A DNA stretch of 64,000 nt from Erwinia sp. ErVv1 (GCF_900068895.1 NZ_CDPK01000001.1:52990-116989); one strand, 5' to 3'. Shown: positions 26,703-36,498, numbered from the stretch's first letter. Program-made: numbers and translations. Notes: generated from the sequence alone by a model not told the origin.

Positions 26703-27653
26703 TCACTGTAGCCGGGCCTCAAAGACGCTGGTATCGGTGATCGCCTGTACGTCCACCTTCTGCGGCAGAATCGCCAGCGAAGAGAACAGATCGGAGACGC
26801 CCTGTACTTTCTTAATATCCTCTGCGGAGACCGGCCTGATGCCGTGAGAAATCCGCGCCGTGATCGGTGCCGACGCCTGCGGTGAAAGACGGGTAAGCGC
26901 AGCATAAACCTGATTATAGTCGTCGGGATGCGCAATTCCCCAGGCCCGCGCCTTCGCCAGTCGGCGGGCAAAGTCGGCAATAGCCAGCCGCTTAAGGGGA
27001 TCTTTTAGCGAGCTGTCGGTGGCGGTCACAAATGACAGTGCGGTCGTCAGCCCTTTACTGTCGCGAAGCAGGCGTGCGCCGTGCTGTTCGGCGATGCCCA
27101 GATAGGGATCGAAGGTGGCCCAGGCCGCAATCTGACCGGAGTTAAACGCCGCGCTGGCGTCAACGGGCAGGACAAAGCGAACCGGGACCGCCTCTCTTTT
27201 GATGCCCGCCTCCTGCAACGCGCCATAGAGCAGATGCTGCGAAATGCTGCCGCGCGCCGAGGAAACGACAACGGTTTTCCCTGCCAGATCCCTCACGCTG
27301 TGGACCGGAGAATCGGCCGGGACAATCAGCCCGTTAGATCCCGCGTCTCCCACGTTGGTTGCGATGATTTTAAGATCCACCCCGCCAGCGGCAGCCATCA
27401 GTACCGGCAGGTCTCCGGCGTAAGAGGTATCAACCGCCCCCGCCCGCTGCGCTTCAAAGAGCGGTGCGGCGCCCTGAAAATTGGCCCAGCGATAGTGATA
27501 AGACGCACCTTTCATCGCGCCGGATGCCTCCACCAGCGAACGCAAATTACGGGCCTGATCGCCCAGCACCAGCGTGACGCCGGAGAGATCCTCTGCCGCG
27601 CTGGCAGTAACGGAAACGCAGAGCAGTAAAGCCGTCAATAGCGATTTATACAT
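26703..27653 (-). CDS. SsuA-like periplasmic substrate-binding protein (orphan)
   Basis: The 316-residue protein has a signal peptide MYKSLLTALLLCVSVTASAA and the aliphatic-sulfonate/nitrate/taurine binding-protein fold. Typical segments are RNLRSLVEASGAMKGASYHYRWANFQGAAPLFEAQRAG, DLKIIATNVGDAGSNGLIV and the hinge DLAGKTVVVSSARGS. ABC binding proteins of this type feed sulfonates or related compounds to SsuBC-type importers, but no permease or ATPase is next to it. It follows the class II aldolase gene by 17 bases, so the two form an operon. The ligand is unknown. Confidence 0.82.
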   Translation of the reverse strand: MYKSLLTALLLCVSVTASAAEDLSGVTLVLGDQARNLRSLVEASGAMKGASYHYRWANFQGAAPLFEAQRAGAVDTSYAGDLPVLMAAAGGVDLKIIATNVGDAGSNGLIVPADSPVHSVRDLAGKTVVVSSARGSISQHLLYGALQEAGIKREAVPVRFVLPVDASAAFNSGQIAAWATFDPYLGIAEQHGARLLRDSKGLTTALSFVTATDSSLKDPLKRLAIADFARRLAKARAWGIAHPDDYNQVYAALTRLSPQASAPITARISHGIRPVSAEDIKKVQGVSDLFSSLAILPQKVDVQAITDTSVFEARLQ

Positions 27654-27670
27654 GGTGTCTCTTCCCCCTG

Positions 27671-28441
27671 TCAGAGTGCGTTTCGCTGTAGCTGACGGAC
27701 GTAAGCATCCCAGTGCAGGAGATACTTTTTGTTTCTGATGCCATTATCAAACGCCAGCGCGGCCTTTTCCGCTACCGCATCCGGGATAATACTCAGCGCA
27801 GCCCCGCCGGACTGTGCGGCTATTTGCGCAACGCACGCCCGCTCCAGATAGTAGAGATTGTAAAACGCTTCCTCCAAATCCCGGCCACAGGTCAGCAGAC
27901 CGTGATTACGCAGGATCAGCGCGTTGAGATCGCCCAAATCGGCCACGATGCGCTGCTGCTCATCGAGATCCAGCGCAATCCCTTCATAATCGTGATAGGC
28001 AAGACGGCGGTGAAAGCGCGTGCTGTGCTGGGAGATCATCAACAGCCCCTGCTGCTGAGCCGCTACGCCTATGCCCGCCGCAGTATGGGTGTGCAGGACG
28101 GCGTGGGTTTCCGGGCGGGCGCGATGAATCGCACTGTGGATCACATAACCCGCAGGATTGATCCCCGACCCGGTAGGATCGTCGATAATTTCGCCATCAA
28201 TATCAATTTTGACCAGCGTTTCAGGCGTAATCTCATCAAAGGTCTGGCCGTAAGCGTTGATCAGGAAATGCGGGAGTTCACCCGGTACGCGCAGGGAGAA
28301 GTGAGTATAAATATGATCCGTCCAGCGCAATTTTGCCGCCAGGCGATAGCACTGCGCCAGTTTAACGCGTGCTCGCCACTCCGCATCGGAAATACGGGCT
28401 CGCAGACCCGTTGCCGCATTCAATTCGGTAACCTCTGCCAT
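27671..28441 (-). CDS. Class II aldolase/adducin family protein
   Basis: The 256-residue protein has the zinc-dependent class II aldolase/adducin fold. WTDHIYTHFSLRVP, the zinc ligands HTHTAAG (about 115-121) and a later His in LILRNHGLLTCG are visible. Family members cleave sugar phosphates, decarboxylate or act on non-phosphorylated compounds, so the substrate cannot be read from the sequence. AGGAG precedes the ATG. It forms a two-gene operon with the downstream SsuA-like binding protein, which suggests the binding protein's ligand or a product of it may be the substrate; this is inference. Confidence 0.85.
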   Translation of the reverse strand: MAEVTELNAATGLRARISDAEWRARVKLAQCYRLAAKLRWTDHIYTHFSLRVPGELPHFLINAYGQTFDEITPETLVKIDIDGEIIDDPTGSGINPAGYVIHSAIHRARPETHAVLHTHTAAGIGVAAQQQGLLMISQHSTRFHRRLAYHDYEGIALDLDEQQRIVADLGDLNALILRNHGLLTCGRDLEEAFYNLYYLERACVAQIAAQSGGAALSIIPDAVAEKAALAFDNGIRNKKYLLHWDAYVRQLQRNAL

Positions 28442-28672
28442 TCATTTTTCTCCTGACCTGTTAAACGCGGACGGGCCGCGGACAGGGCATCCTGGCACAG
28501 GAGAAAATACCGGGGAAATAATGAATATGACAATAAACTGCATAATATTGACTAAGGAATATGCACAAAGTTTATTTTTCCACTGCCCGCCAATATTTAT
28601 CTGTCGGCACAGCGGACATGCTATTTTACCGCCAACCGTGCGTATAAAATTGGGTGAAAACAGGAAGACGAT

Positions 28673-30250
28673 ATGGACTCTCTTTTATTAAAGGGACGTG
28701 AACGTAAGGGACTTTACCTGACACTGGCGGGCCTGCTGCCTTTGCTGCTCTGTCTTGTTTTTACCGGTATCGAAGCCACGCAGATTATCCAGCGCCAGCA
28801 GGCCGTCACCGCCGAAATGCTGTTAAACCAGTCCGAGGCCATCAGCGATCATGCCTGGAAGATGATTGCCCAGCTACAGCAGTTCTCCGGAAAACCCTGT
28901 GAAGAGATTAACGATCGACTCCAGCGCTTTTCGGCTATCTACCCCTATTTCCGCTCCGTAGGCACTATCCAGCACGATACCATCACCTGCTCCTCCGCAT
29001 TCGGCAGCAAGCAGGGCAATATTACAATCCTGCTTCAGCGTCCGCCGCCTGAAAACCGGAGGACTTCCTGGGTCCTCTCTCTGGCGGGCACCTATAGCGT
29101 CAGGGATCGTCCGGCAGTGATCTTTGTCCGCGACGGGCCGGAGGGCTCCAGCAGCTTTGCCCTGGTCGATGGCCAGTACCTTCACGATTTTATGAACGCA
29201 GTAGGTAAAAGCCACGGCTACCGTATCGCCATTCAGTTCGGCGGCGGATTTCGCATTACGCGCGGCAACATCCCCAGCGCGGGCGAGGGGTTTATTCACG
29301 CCAACACCTATACCGCGACCTCCAAACGTTACCCTATCGTCGTTAGTGTGACCTCGCCGCCTGCGGATACCGCCTATACCTGGCGACAGGGACTGTATAC
29401 CTTCCTGCCGATGGCGCTCATCCTTTCGCTCCTGCTCATGACGGTGACCAGCAACTGGCTTAAACGGCGGCTCTCCTACGGCGACCTGATCCGCCGCGCC
29501 ATTGCGCGTGACGAGTTCTCCGTTAATTACCAGCCGCTGTTTAATCTTGAAACCAACCGCTACGGCGGGGCGGAAGCATTGATGCGCTGGCAGCTGCCGG
29601 ATGGCCGCTGGGCAAAGCCGGACCGCTTTATCAGCGCCGCAGAGTCAGAGGGGATGATTGTGCCGCTAACGCGGCATCTGCTGACGCTGATTATCAGAGA
29701 TGTCCAGCACTGGCACGTACCGCCTGGATTCCACCTTGGGATCAACGTAGCGGCTGAGCATCTTCAGCACCCCGATTTTGTGCAGGATATCCGCGGCTTT
29801 GCCGCGCAGCTTGCTGCCCAAAAGCTGAATATCACTTTGGAACTGACCGAGCGGAGCCTGATCTCCGATGGCGATGACGTGGTGAAGAAGCTGCATCAGC
29901 TGCGTGCGGAAGGCATTCATATCGCGATTGATGACTTCGGCACCGGGCACTGTGCGCTGAGCTATCTCCAGACCTTTCCGCTGGACTACCTCAAGGTGGA
30001 TCGCGGCTTTGTTAACGCCATCGAGTTTGCCGGGGGTGAAGCGCCGATTCTGGATGCGATTATTAATCTTAGCCAGAAGCTGGGGCTTAAAATTGTCGCA
30101 GAAGGCGTCGAAACGCCGGTCCAGCTCGACTACCTTAAAGCACGCGGCGTTATCCATATTCAGGGCTATCTCTTTGCTCACCCTATGACCAGCAGTGCGC
30201 TGATGGCGTGGTTGCAGAGCACAAACCCAGCCCCGCCTTATCCGCTATAA
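28673..30250 (+). CDS. Membrane cyclic-di-GMP phosphodiesterase with CSS-motif sensor and EAL domain
   Basis: The 525-residue protein has an N-terminal membrane helix (about 14-36) and a periplasmic domain with the CSS motif (Cys106-Ser107-Ser108 in TITCSSAFG). A second helix (about 240-262) is followed by a cytoplasmic EAL domain. Catalytic features are intact: EAL (301-303), DDFGTGHCAL and the later VAEGVETPVQLDYL. CSS/EAL proteins degrade c-di-GMP and are redox-regulated through periplasmic Cys residues and DsbA in E. coli (Pde family). It is a single gene; a role in motility or biofilm control is expected but not specific. It has its own terminator. Confidence 0.92.
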   Translation: MDSLLLKGRERKGLYLTLAGLLPLLLCLVFTGIEATQIIQRQQAVTAEMLLNQSEAISDHAWKMIAQLQQFSGKPCEEINDRLQRFSAIYPYFRSVGTIQHDTITCSSAFGSKQGNITILLQRPPPENRRTSWVLSLAGTYSVRDRPAVIFVRDGPEGSSSFALVDGQYLHDFMNAVGKSHGYRIAIQFGGGFRITRGNIPSAGEGFIHANTYTATSKRYPIVVSVTSPPADTAYTWRQGLYTFLPMALILSLLLMTVTSNWLKRRLSYGDLIRRAIARDEFSVNYQPLFNLETNRYGGAEALMRWQLPDGRWAKPDRFISAAESEGMIVPLTRHLLTLIIRDVQHWHVPPGFHLGINVAAEHLQHPDFVQDIRGFAAQLAAQKLNITLELTERSLISDGDDVVKKLHQLRAEGIHIAIDDFGTGHCALSYLQTFPLDYLKVDRGFVNAIEFAGGEAPILDAIINLSQKLGLKIVAEGVETPVQLDYLKARGVIHIQGYLFAHPMTSSALMAWLQSTNPAPPYPL

Positions 30251-30357
30251 ATCTGACCGCGTTCGGGACGATCTCACGGGCCGATTATGTGGTTAAGCCG
30301 CGTCGGATCCCGTCAGAAATTATGTTACGCGACCAGAAAACGATATACTGATAACAG

Positions 30358-30396
30358 AAAAGGGCGGGTTGATAGACGATTCCACCCGCCGCTTTT
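30358..30396 (+). terminator. Hairpin in the PDE-proP gap
   Basis: AAAAGGGCGGGT and ACCCGCCGCTTTT pair around a 14-base loop. It lies about 110 bases after the phosphodiesterase stop. Confidence 0.65.
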
Positions 30397-30513
30397 CACT
30401 TTCTGCCTGGCTATAGACCACAGATAATTTGTACCCTGAACCGCTGTAATTCGTTCATTTCAGACGGTTTATGGGAGAATTCTAACTGGGAAACAGACTA
30501 TTACAGGGGTTTT

Positions 30514-32019
30514 ATGAAGCTACGTAGGAAGCGTGTTAAGCCAATGGGCTTAAAAGACGTAACGATCATTGATGATGCCAGGTTACGCAAGGCTATTACC
30601 GCCGCCTCGCTGGGTAACGCGATGGAGTGGTTCGACTTTGGGGTATACGGATTTGTCGCCTTTGCGCTAGGTCAGGTGTTCTTCCCCGGCGCCGATCCGG
30701 GCGTGCAGATGATTGCCGCACTGGCGACCTTCTCGGTACCTTTTCTTATCCGTCCGCTGGGTGGACTGTTTTTTGGCAGGCTGGGTGACAAATATGGCCG
30801 CCAGAAGATCCTTTCCATTACCATCATTATTATGTCGGTCAGTACCTTCTGTATTGGCCTGATCCCCTCCCATGCCTCCATCGGCATCTGGGCGCCTATT
30901 CTACTGCTGCTGTGTAAAATGGCTCAGGGCTTTTCCGTCGGGGGCGAATACACCGGTGCATCCATTTTCGTTGCCGAATACTCCCCGGACCGCAAGCGCG
31001 GCTTTATGGGCAGCTGGCTGGACTTCGGCTCAATTGTAGGATTTGTGCTGGGTGCCGGCCTCGTCGTGCTGATATCAACGGTTATTGGCGAAGCAAGGTT
31101 TCTGGAGTGGGGCTGGCGCGTGCCGTTCTTCGTCGCCCTGCCGCTGGGTCTTGTCGGGCTTTACCTGCGTAGCGCGCTGGAAGAAACACCGGCCTTCCAG
31201 CAGCACGTTGAAAAGCTTGAGCAGGGCGATCGTGAAGGGCTGGCTGACGGTCCTAAAGTTTCGTTTAAAGAGATTGCGACCAAACACTGGAAAAGCCTGC
31301 TGGCCTGTATCGGTCTGGTGCTCTCCACCAACGTCACCTATTACATGCTGCTGACGTACATGCCAAGCTACCTCACCCACAATCTTCACTACTCTGAAGA
31401 TCACGGGGTGCTGATCATCATTGCCATTATGATTGGTATGCTGTTTATTCAACCGATTATGGGCCTGATGAGCGATAAATTTGGTCGTCGTCCCTTCGTG
31501 ATCATCGGTAGTATCGCCCTGCTGTGTCTGTCCATTCCCTGCTTTATGCTGATTAACAGCAATGTGATGCCGCTGATTTTTGCCGGTCTGCTGATTCTGG
31601 CGGTGGTGCTTAACTGCTTTACCGGGGTGATGGCCTCGTCGCTGCCCGCGATGTTCCCTACGCACATCCGCTACAGCGCCTTAGCCAGTGCCTTTAACAT
31701 CTCTATTCTGGTGGCAGGTCTGACGCCAACGCTGGCCGCCTGGCTGGTTGAAGCGACCAACAACCTCTATATGCCTGCCTATTATCTGATGATTGTTGCC
31801 ATCGTGGGCCTGGTAACCGGTATCATGATGAAAGAGACGGCCAATATGCCACTGCGCGGTGCCACGCCAGCGGCCTCAGATATGGCCGAGGCAAAAGAGC
31901 TGTTGCAGGAGCATCACGATAACATCGAGACTAAAATCGGTGATATCAGCGAGCAGATTGCCGAGCTGGAAGAGAAGCGTAAGCACCTGATCAACCAGCA
32001 TCCGAATATCAACGAGTAA
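30514..32019 (+). CDS. proP: ProP, proline/glycine betaine:H+ symporter
   Basis: ProP imports osmoprotectants such as proline, glycine betaine and ectoine and is activated by high osmolality. The 501-residue MFS protein has the E. coli-like start (VTIIDDARLRKAITAASLGNAMEWFDFG) and 12 helices. A C-terminal cytoplasmic tail (about 450-500) with heptad pattern DNIETKIGDISEQIAELEEKRKHL forms an antiparallel coiled coil that tunes osmotic activation in E. coli ProP. A clear intrinsic terminator follows. Confidence 0.96.
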   Translation: MKLRRKRVKPMGLKDVTIIDDARLRKAITAASLGNAMEWFDFGVYGFVAFALGQVFFPGADPGVQMIAALATFSVPFLIRPLGGLFFGRLGDKYGRQKILSITIIIMSVSTFCIGLIPSHASIGIWAPILLLLCKMAQGFSVGGEYTGASIFVAEYSPDRKRGFMGSWLDFGSIVGFVLGAGLVVLISTVIGEARFLEWGWRVPFFVALPLGLVGLYLRSALEETPAFQQHVEKLEQGDREGLADGPKVSFKEIATKHWKSLLACIGLVLSTNVTYYMLLTYMPSYLTHNLHYSEDHGVLIIIAIMIGMLFIQPIMGLMSDKFGRRPFVIIGSIALLCLSIPCFMLINSNVMPLIFAGLLILAVVLNCFTGVMASSLPAMFPTHIRYSALASAFNISILVAGLTPTLAAWLVEATNNLYMPAYYLMIVAIVGLVTGIMMKETANMPLRGATPAASDMAEAKELLQEHHDNIETKIGDISEQIAELEEKRKHLINQHPNINE

Positions 32020-32052
32020 TCCACGCCGAAGCGCAATAAGCGCTTAACACAG

Positions 32053-32102
32053 ACTGCACCCCAAAGGTTGGCTTGCCAACTGAGTAAGGTGCAGTTTTTT
32101 TT
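32053..32102. terminator. Intrinsic terminator between proP and the siderophore-binding gene
   Basis: Outer stem ACTGCACC / GGTGCAGT followed by eight T, with an inner GTTGGC/GCCAAC hairpin. It lies between convergent genes and is strong for proP. Confidence 0.85.
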
Positions 32103-32108
32103 GGTCTG

Positions 32109-33203
32109 TCACTGCGCGGTCGTCCAGTAGGTTCCGGTCTGTGGCACCGTCAAAAAGTCACGGTTCATTTCATCCAGGGTTCGCTGCGGATCCAGATCGC
32201 TAAACAGCTGGGGATGGAAGAATTTCGCGAAAATCTCTACATCCAGCAGATGCCAGGGACTCATATAGAAATTGTGCCACACCGCCAGCGTCCTGCCACT
32301 GCGCACCGCCGACAGCTGGGAGACGACGGGATCGCGGCTCAGCACCTGACGAAAACTTGCCCTTGCCTGCCCGGCGCTAACGTCAGGGCCAAGCTGCAGC
32401 TGATTCTTCTGTCCCGGCCCCGCCATGCCGGTGGCCAGCCAGAGCGTCGGATTGGCCGTAACGATCGCCTCCGGGCTGAGCTGCCCGAAGACGCTGGCAA
32501 ACCGCCCTGCCGCAATGTTATTTCCCCCGGCATAGGTGATGAGATCGGCCAGATTGCCGTGGCTGACCGTGGTACAGCAGGTTTCCCGCCGTCCGATATG
32601 CAGCTGTAACATAACGCCGGGCCGTTCTGGCTGCGCCTGATCCAACCTCTGCCTGATCTGCTGCATATGCTGCTGGTAAAAAGCAATAAAGCGCCCGGCC
32701 TTCGCGCTGTCATTAAGGGCCTGGCCGAGGATCCTCAGGCTGGGGACGGTATTGGCGAGCTGGTCAACGCGCGTATCAATATAAATAACCGGGATACCCG
32801 CACGGGTCAGCTGAGCCTGAACGTCGTCGTGATTGCTCCCTTTTTTGGCGTATACCGGCAGAATGACCAGATCTGGCTTCAGGGCGATCGCCTTTTCCAC
32901 GCTGATCTGACCGTAATTCGCCTGACCAATCACCGGGATGGCATTAATCTCCGGAAAGGCAGCGGTGTACCGCGCCCAGTTCTGGCTGTCCAGCTTTTTC
33001 AGGTCTCCGGGCCAGCCCACCACCCGCTTCGCCGGATTGCCCTCCTCAACCAGCGCCAGGGTATAAATCATCCGACTTTCCCCCACAATAATTCGCTGGG
33101 GATCGTCAGGGATGACCACGCTGCGCTGCAAAATATCGGTAATGGTTTTGGCCTGGGCCAGGCTGCCGATCAGCATCAGCAGCAGAAATAAACGTTTTCT
33201 CAT
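32109..33203 (-). CDS. Periplasmic iron-siderophore/cobalamin-type binding protein
   Basis: The 364-residue protein has a signal peptide MRKRLFLLLMLIGSLAQA and the two-lobed class III (FhuD/BtuF/FepB) fold: RIIVGESRMIYTLALVEE, ISVEKAIALKPDLVILP, AGIPVIYIDTR. It probably carries a ferric siderophore from the receptor to an inner-membrane ABC importer. It lies 19 bases downstream of a TonB-dependent receptor on the same strand, so the two are co-transcribed, but no permease or ATPase follows. The signal-peptide cleavage is after AQA. It could also bind a haem- or corrin-like ligand. Confidence 0.83.
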   Translation of the reverse strand: MRKRLFLLLMLIGSLAQAKTITDILQRSVVIPDDPQRIIVGESRMIYTLALVEEGNPAKRVVGWPGDLKKLDSQNWARYTAAFPEINAIPVIGQANYGQISVEKAIALKPDLVILPVYAKKGSNHDDVQAQLTRAGIPVIYIDTRVDQLANTVPSLRILGQALNDSAKAGRFIAFYQQHMQQIRQRLDQAQPERPGVMLQLHIGRRETCCTTVSHGNLADLITYAGGNNIAAGRFASVFGQLSPEAIVTANPTLWLATGMAGPGQKNQLQLGPDVSAGQARASFRQVLSRDPVVSQLSAVRSGRTLAVWHNFYMSPWHLLDVEIFAKFFHPQLFSDLDPQRTLDEMNRDFLTVPQTGTYWTTAQ

Positions 33204-33222
33204 TGCGCCCTCCGGAAAGCGA

Positions 33223-35355
33223 TCAGAAATCTACCGATGCCTGCACATATACCACTCTCGGCTCGCCCTCAATCACCCGCAGGTTACCCGCGCTGGACTC
33301 GTAGTAGTGTTTGTTTAGCAGGTTGTTGATATTCAGCTTGAGCTGGGTATGTTTACCCACCAGCCTGCTGTCCCAGGCGATAAACGCATCGGCCACGGTA
33401 TAGTCCGGCATAGTAAAGCTGTTCTCAGGATCGCCCGCCCGGCTGCCGACGTAGCGGCCACCGCCGCCCACGCGAAGTTCCCCCGGTAGCCAGGAGAAGC
33501 GCATGGCGTGGCTGAGATAAAGGCTGCCCATATTGCGCGGCGCGTTGACCAGGCGGTTACCGACGTTTTCAGGATTGACGCCGTCCTCAACAATCTCGGT
33601 TTTGTCGTAGCTGTAGGTGGCAATCAGGTTCCAGTCCTCTGCCAGCTCGCCGTTGACCTCAAGCTCTGCCCCGGTTGAGCGCGCTTTAGGAATGTCTCGC
33701 GTCACGCCGTTGATAAACACCGACATATCCTTTTCATCAATCCGGTACAGCGCCAGCGTGGCAGACAGCGCAGGCATGGCCTGCCACTTCGCGCCGACTT
33801 CCCACGTCGTACCTTTCTCGGTCGAGGCGACATTGCCGTTATCGTCCGTCTGGGTCGAGGGGGTAAAAGAGCGGCTGTAGCTGCCGTAAAGCGAAACGTC
33901 AGGCAGCACTTTATAGACCAGCCCCATCTGCGGTAAGAAGGCATCGCCGCGATCGTTAAGGGTGGTGACCGGGTTGTCAACGCCATGGCTGGCCGTCTGG
34001 GTGTAGCGCTGGAGGCGTCCGCCCAGCACCGCAATCCACTTATCAGTGAGGTGAATGCTGTCCTTCGCAAAGAGGGAGCGGCTGTAGAGGTTGGTGCGAA
34101 TGTTGCTGACGGAATCCGCATAGGTGCTGCTGTTCAGCACCGGCTCCTCACCATAGACCGGATCGTACATATTGAAGGTTTTAGAGACTTTGCCCCGGTA
34201 CGAGCGGGCTTTGTAGGTTTCGTTCTGCTCATAGTCCACCCCCAGCACCAGATCGTGCTGCCTGTTCCACAGGGTGGGGCTGCCGCCGATATCCCAGGAC
34301 AGATAAGTGGTCTGGTGGTTAAAGCCGCGGTTGGCGTCGGCGCGACGGGAAACAATGCCGGTGGTGGTGTTAATCGCCGTCGCTCTGACCTCGTTACTGT
34401 CATAGCGGCGCTGCATCCAGGCATAGTTGAGGTGGGTGTCCCAGATATCATCCAGTGCCCAGGCGTAGTTGACGTTCAGCCGCTTATTTTTCCCCCACGC
34501 GTGGTTGGCGCTGTCATCCAGCCGCTGGTTATAGGGTACGTTGACCGGTTTCTTGTTGATAAACGCGGTGCCCCGATCGTAGGGCACGTCATATTTATAT
34601 TCAACATAGCTGATATTGAACGACGCTTTTTCGCCGAACCAGCTGAGTGAGGGCGCGACTAACGTATGTTCATTAACGCCGAAGTTGCGCCAGTAATCTT
34701 CGCGCTGGCGCTCGGCGATCAGCCGAAAGGCAAAGCCGTTTCCCAGCGGGCCGGTAACGTCCACCCCGCCGGACCCCCCGCCAAAGCTGCTGGTTTCCCC
34801 GCTGACGTGCGTGTTCCACTCATACTGCGGTTTTTTACTGACCAGGTTGATTACCCCGCCCGGATTAAGAATACCGTAGAGCAGCGAAGCCGACCCTTTT
34901 AACACTTCGACGCGATCGATGGTGGCGTCCATCGACAGCCCCTGATTACTGCGTACGCCGTCAAGAAAAATGGAGCCGTCGGAGTTCGCGCCGAAGCCGC
35001 GCTTAACGAAGCCATCCTCGGTGCCGCCAAGGGTGTTCCCCTGAGTGACGCCGCTGACAAACTTAACCGCGTCGTTGACGCTTTTGACCTGATAGTCCCT
35101 GATGACCTGCGGGGTGACCACGCTAACGGACTGCGGCGTTTCACTGCGTGGTGCAGCCGTGCGGGTGGCAGTGGTGGCGCTATCTTCCGCGTAGCTGCCG
35201 GTCTGGCTGGCGGCATCGGCGGTAACGGTTAGCGTAGGATCTTTGTTTTCTTCCGCGACCGCGACTCCGCTGCAGGGCAGCGCAGTCAGCACGATCATAC
35301 AGGAGGTCCCGGTGAGGCGATTAAAAGCAGAGCGAACCAATAAAAGTGATTTCAT
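33223..35355 (-). CDS. TonB-dependent ferric-siderophore outer-membrane receptor
   Basis: The 710-residue protein has a signal peptide ending around VAVA and a TonB-box-like LTVTA. Its plug domain runs through PQSVSVVTPQVIRDYQVKSVNDAVKFVSGVTQG, IFLDGVRSNQGLSMDATIDRVEVLKGSASLLYG. A 22-strand barrel ends with Phe (VYVQASVDF). It belongs to the FhuE/FpvA/FoxA siderophore-receptor group; the ligand cannot be read. I chose ATG 35355, not 35424, because a Fur box occupies 35395-35413, which would be inside a longer gene. It is followed by the binding-protein gene in an iron-regulated operon. Confidence 0.91.
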   Translation of the reverse strand: MKSLLLVRSAFNRLTGTSCMIVLTALPCSGVAVAEENKDPTLTVTADAASQTGSYAEDSATTATRTAAPRSETPQSVSVVTPQVIRDYQVKSVNDAVKFVSGVTQGNTLGGTEDGFVKRGFGANSDGSIFLDGVRSNQGLSMDATIDRVEVLKGSASLLYGILNPGGVINLVSKKPQYEWNTHVSGETSSFGGGSGGVDVTGPLGNGFAFRLIAERQREDYWRNFGVNEHTLVAPSLSWFGEKASFNISYVEYKYDVPYDRGTAFINKKPVNVPYNQRLDDSANHAWGKNKRLNVNYAWALDDIWDTHLNYAWMQRRYDSNEVRATAINTTTGIVSRRADANRGFNHQTTYLSWDIGGSPTLWNRQHDLVLGVDYEQNETYKARSYRGKVSKTFNMYDPVYGEEPVLNSSTYADSVSNIRTNLYSRSLFAKDSIHLTDKWIAVLGGRLQRYTQTASHGVDNPVTTLNDRGDAFLPQMGLVYKVLPDVSLYGSYSRSFTPSTQTDDNGNVASTEKGTTWEVGAKWQAMPALSATLALYRIDEKDMSVFINGVTRDIPKARSTGAELEVNGELAEDWNLIATYSYDKTEIVEDGVNPENVGNRLVNAPRNMGSLYLSHAMRFSWLPGELRVGGGGRYVGSRAGDPENSFTMPDYTVADAFIAWDSRLVGKHTQLKLNINNLLNKHYYESSAGNLRVIEGEPRVVYVQASVDF

Positions 35356-35394
35356 AAGATGAGTTACACAGGCGAACGTTATTTTTTGTTCGCG

Positions 35395-35413
35395 AATGGT
35401 AATCACTATCATT
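35395..35413. promoter_or_regulatory. Fur box upstream of the siderophore receptor
   Basis: AATGGTAATCACTATCATT is a 19-bp near-palindrome close to the Fur consensus, 40 bases before the receptor ATG, with a flanking GGCATTATC extending it. Iron repression of the receptor operon is expected. Confidence 0.8.
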
Positions 35414-35429
35414 GGCATTATCAATTTAA

Positions 35430-36353
35430 TTAACTGCGTGTATCCCCTCCAACTGCCATATTTTCAATCGCTGCGGCCATCTCTTTTATCGCCATCTGCG
35501 CCGCCCGGGAAAGCTGGCGTGAAGGGGCAATACAGAGAGCCAGCGTTAGCGGCCTGATATGCTTACCCTTCAGCGGAACAAAGCTGAGCTGACGATGCCT
35601 GACCTCCTCCAGCACGTCCAGCAGGCTGAGAACGCAGACGCTACCGCCTTGTTTGATGAGCGATTTTATCAGCCTGATATCATTGCAGACGATGGCATTT
35701 TCAGGCGCGAAGTTATGATAGCGATAGAGCGATCGGACCCGCTCATGCACCACCAGCGGTTCGCCAGGCAGAATATGCCTTTCGCCGCTCAGCTCGGCGG
35801 GGGAAAGCGCCTCGCGGTCTTTGAGTGGGTGGTCAGGCAGCATCACCACCCCCATCTCCAGCTCGGTAAAGGCAACCACCTCCAGCCCGCCCTGCCCCTG
35901 GGGATCGAGGATCAGCCCAAAATCAATTTCCGACTGCCGGATACGCTGGCTGATGGTCAGGCTGTCACCTACCGTCAGGTCCAGACTCAGCCCGCTGTGG
36001 GCTGATGCGATGTTCGCCAGGGCATCGGCCATGCAGCCTTCGTTAAGCGCCTGAATCATACCGATGCTCACATGCCCCCGCTTCAACCCTAAAATATCGT
36101 CAAAACGCTGGCGGGTGACGCGGAACTCCCGCTGCCAGCGCAGGATATTGTCATACAGCAGTTCCCCGGCGGTGGTCATCCTCAGCCCCTCGGGCAGGCG
36201 CTCGAAGAGCGGCGTACCAAAGGCGGCTTCCGCCTGGAGGATCTGTCGGTTGATCGCCGAAGCGGAAACGTGAAGTTTTTCCGCGGCCTTTCTGAGGCTG
36301 CCGCTTTTAGCCACTTCGGCAAAGTAGATAGCAAAGCGAGAAAATGGGCTCAT
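35430..36353 (-). CDS. LysR-family transcriptional regulator, divergent from the Rieske oxygenase
   Basis: The 307-residue protein has an N-terminal winged helix (about 1-65: FAEVAKSGSLRKAAEKLHVSASAINRQILQAEAAFGTPLFERL) and a periplasmic-binding-type effector domain. It is divergent from the oxygenase-reductase pair across 145 bases, the usual layout for a LysR regulator and its target. A 10-bp direct repeat lies in that gap. It ends 75 bases before the siderophore receptor start, so readthrough into that operon is possible. The effector is unknown. Confidence 0.88.
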   Translation of the reverse strand: MSPFSRFAIYFAEVAKSGSLRKAAEKLHVSASAINRQILQAEAAFGTPLFERLPEGLRMTTAGELLYDNILRWQREFRVTRQRFDDILGLKRGHVSIGMIQALNEGCMADALANIASAHSGLSLDLTVGDSLTISQRIRQSEIDFGLILDPQGQGGLEVVAFTELEMGVVMLPDHPLKDREALSPAELSGERHILPGEPLVVHERVRSLYRYHNFAPENAIVCNDIRLIKSLIKQGGSVCVLSLLDVLEEVRHRQLSFVPLKGKHIRPLTLALCIAPSRQLSRAAQMAIKEMAAAIENMAVGGDTRS

Positions 36354-36373
36354 AGCCGCTCCTGTAAACTTTT

Positions 36374-36415
36374 TTGCAACACCATAGTGAATATTTGCTG
36401 ATGGATTGCAACACC
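36374..36415. promoter_or_regulatory. Direct repeat in the LysR-oxygenase intergenic region
   Basis: TTGCAACACC occurs at 36374-36383 and again at 36406-36415, a spacing of 32 bp (about three helical turns). It lies between two divergent start codons, suggesting two binding sites for the LysR protein. Confidence 0.5.
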
Positions 36416-36498
36416 CTTATCCGCACAGAATGAACTGACAATAACACCGTCAGCCAACGTCGCCGACATACTGTGAGCCACCGACAGGAAAATGCACT

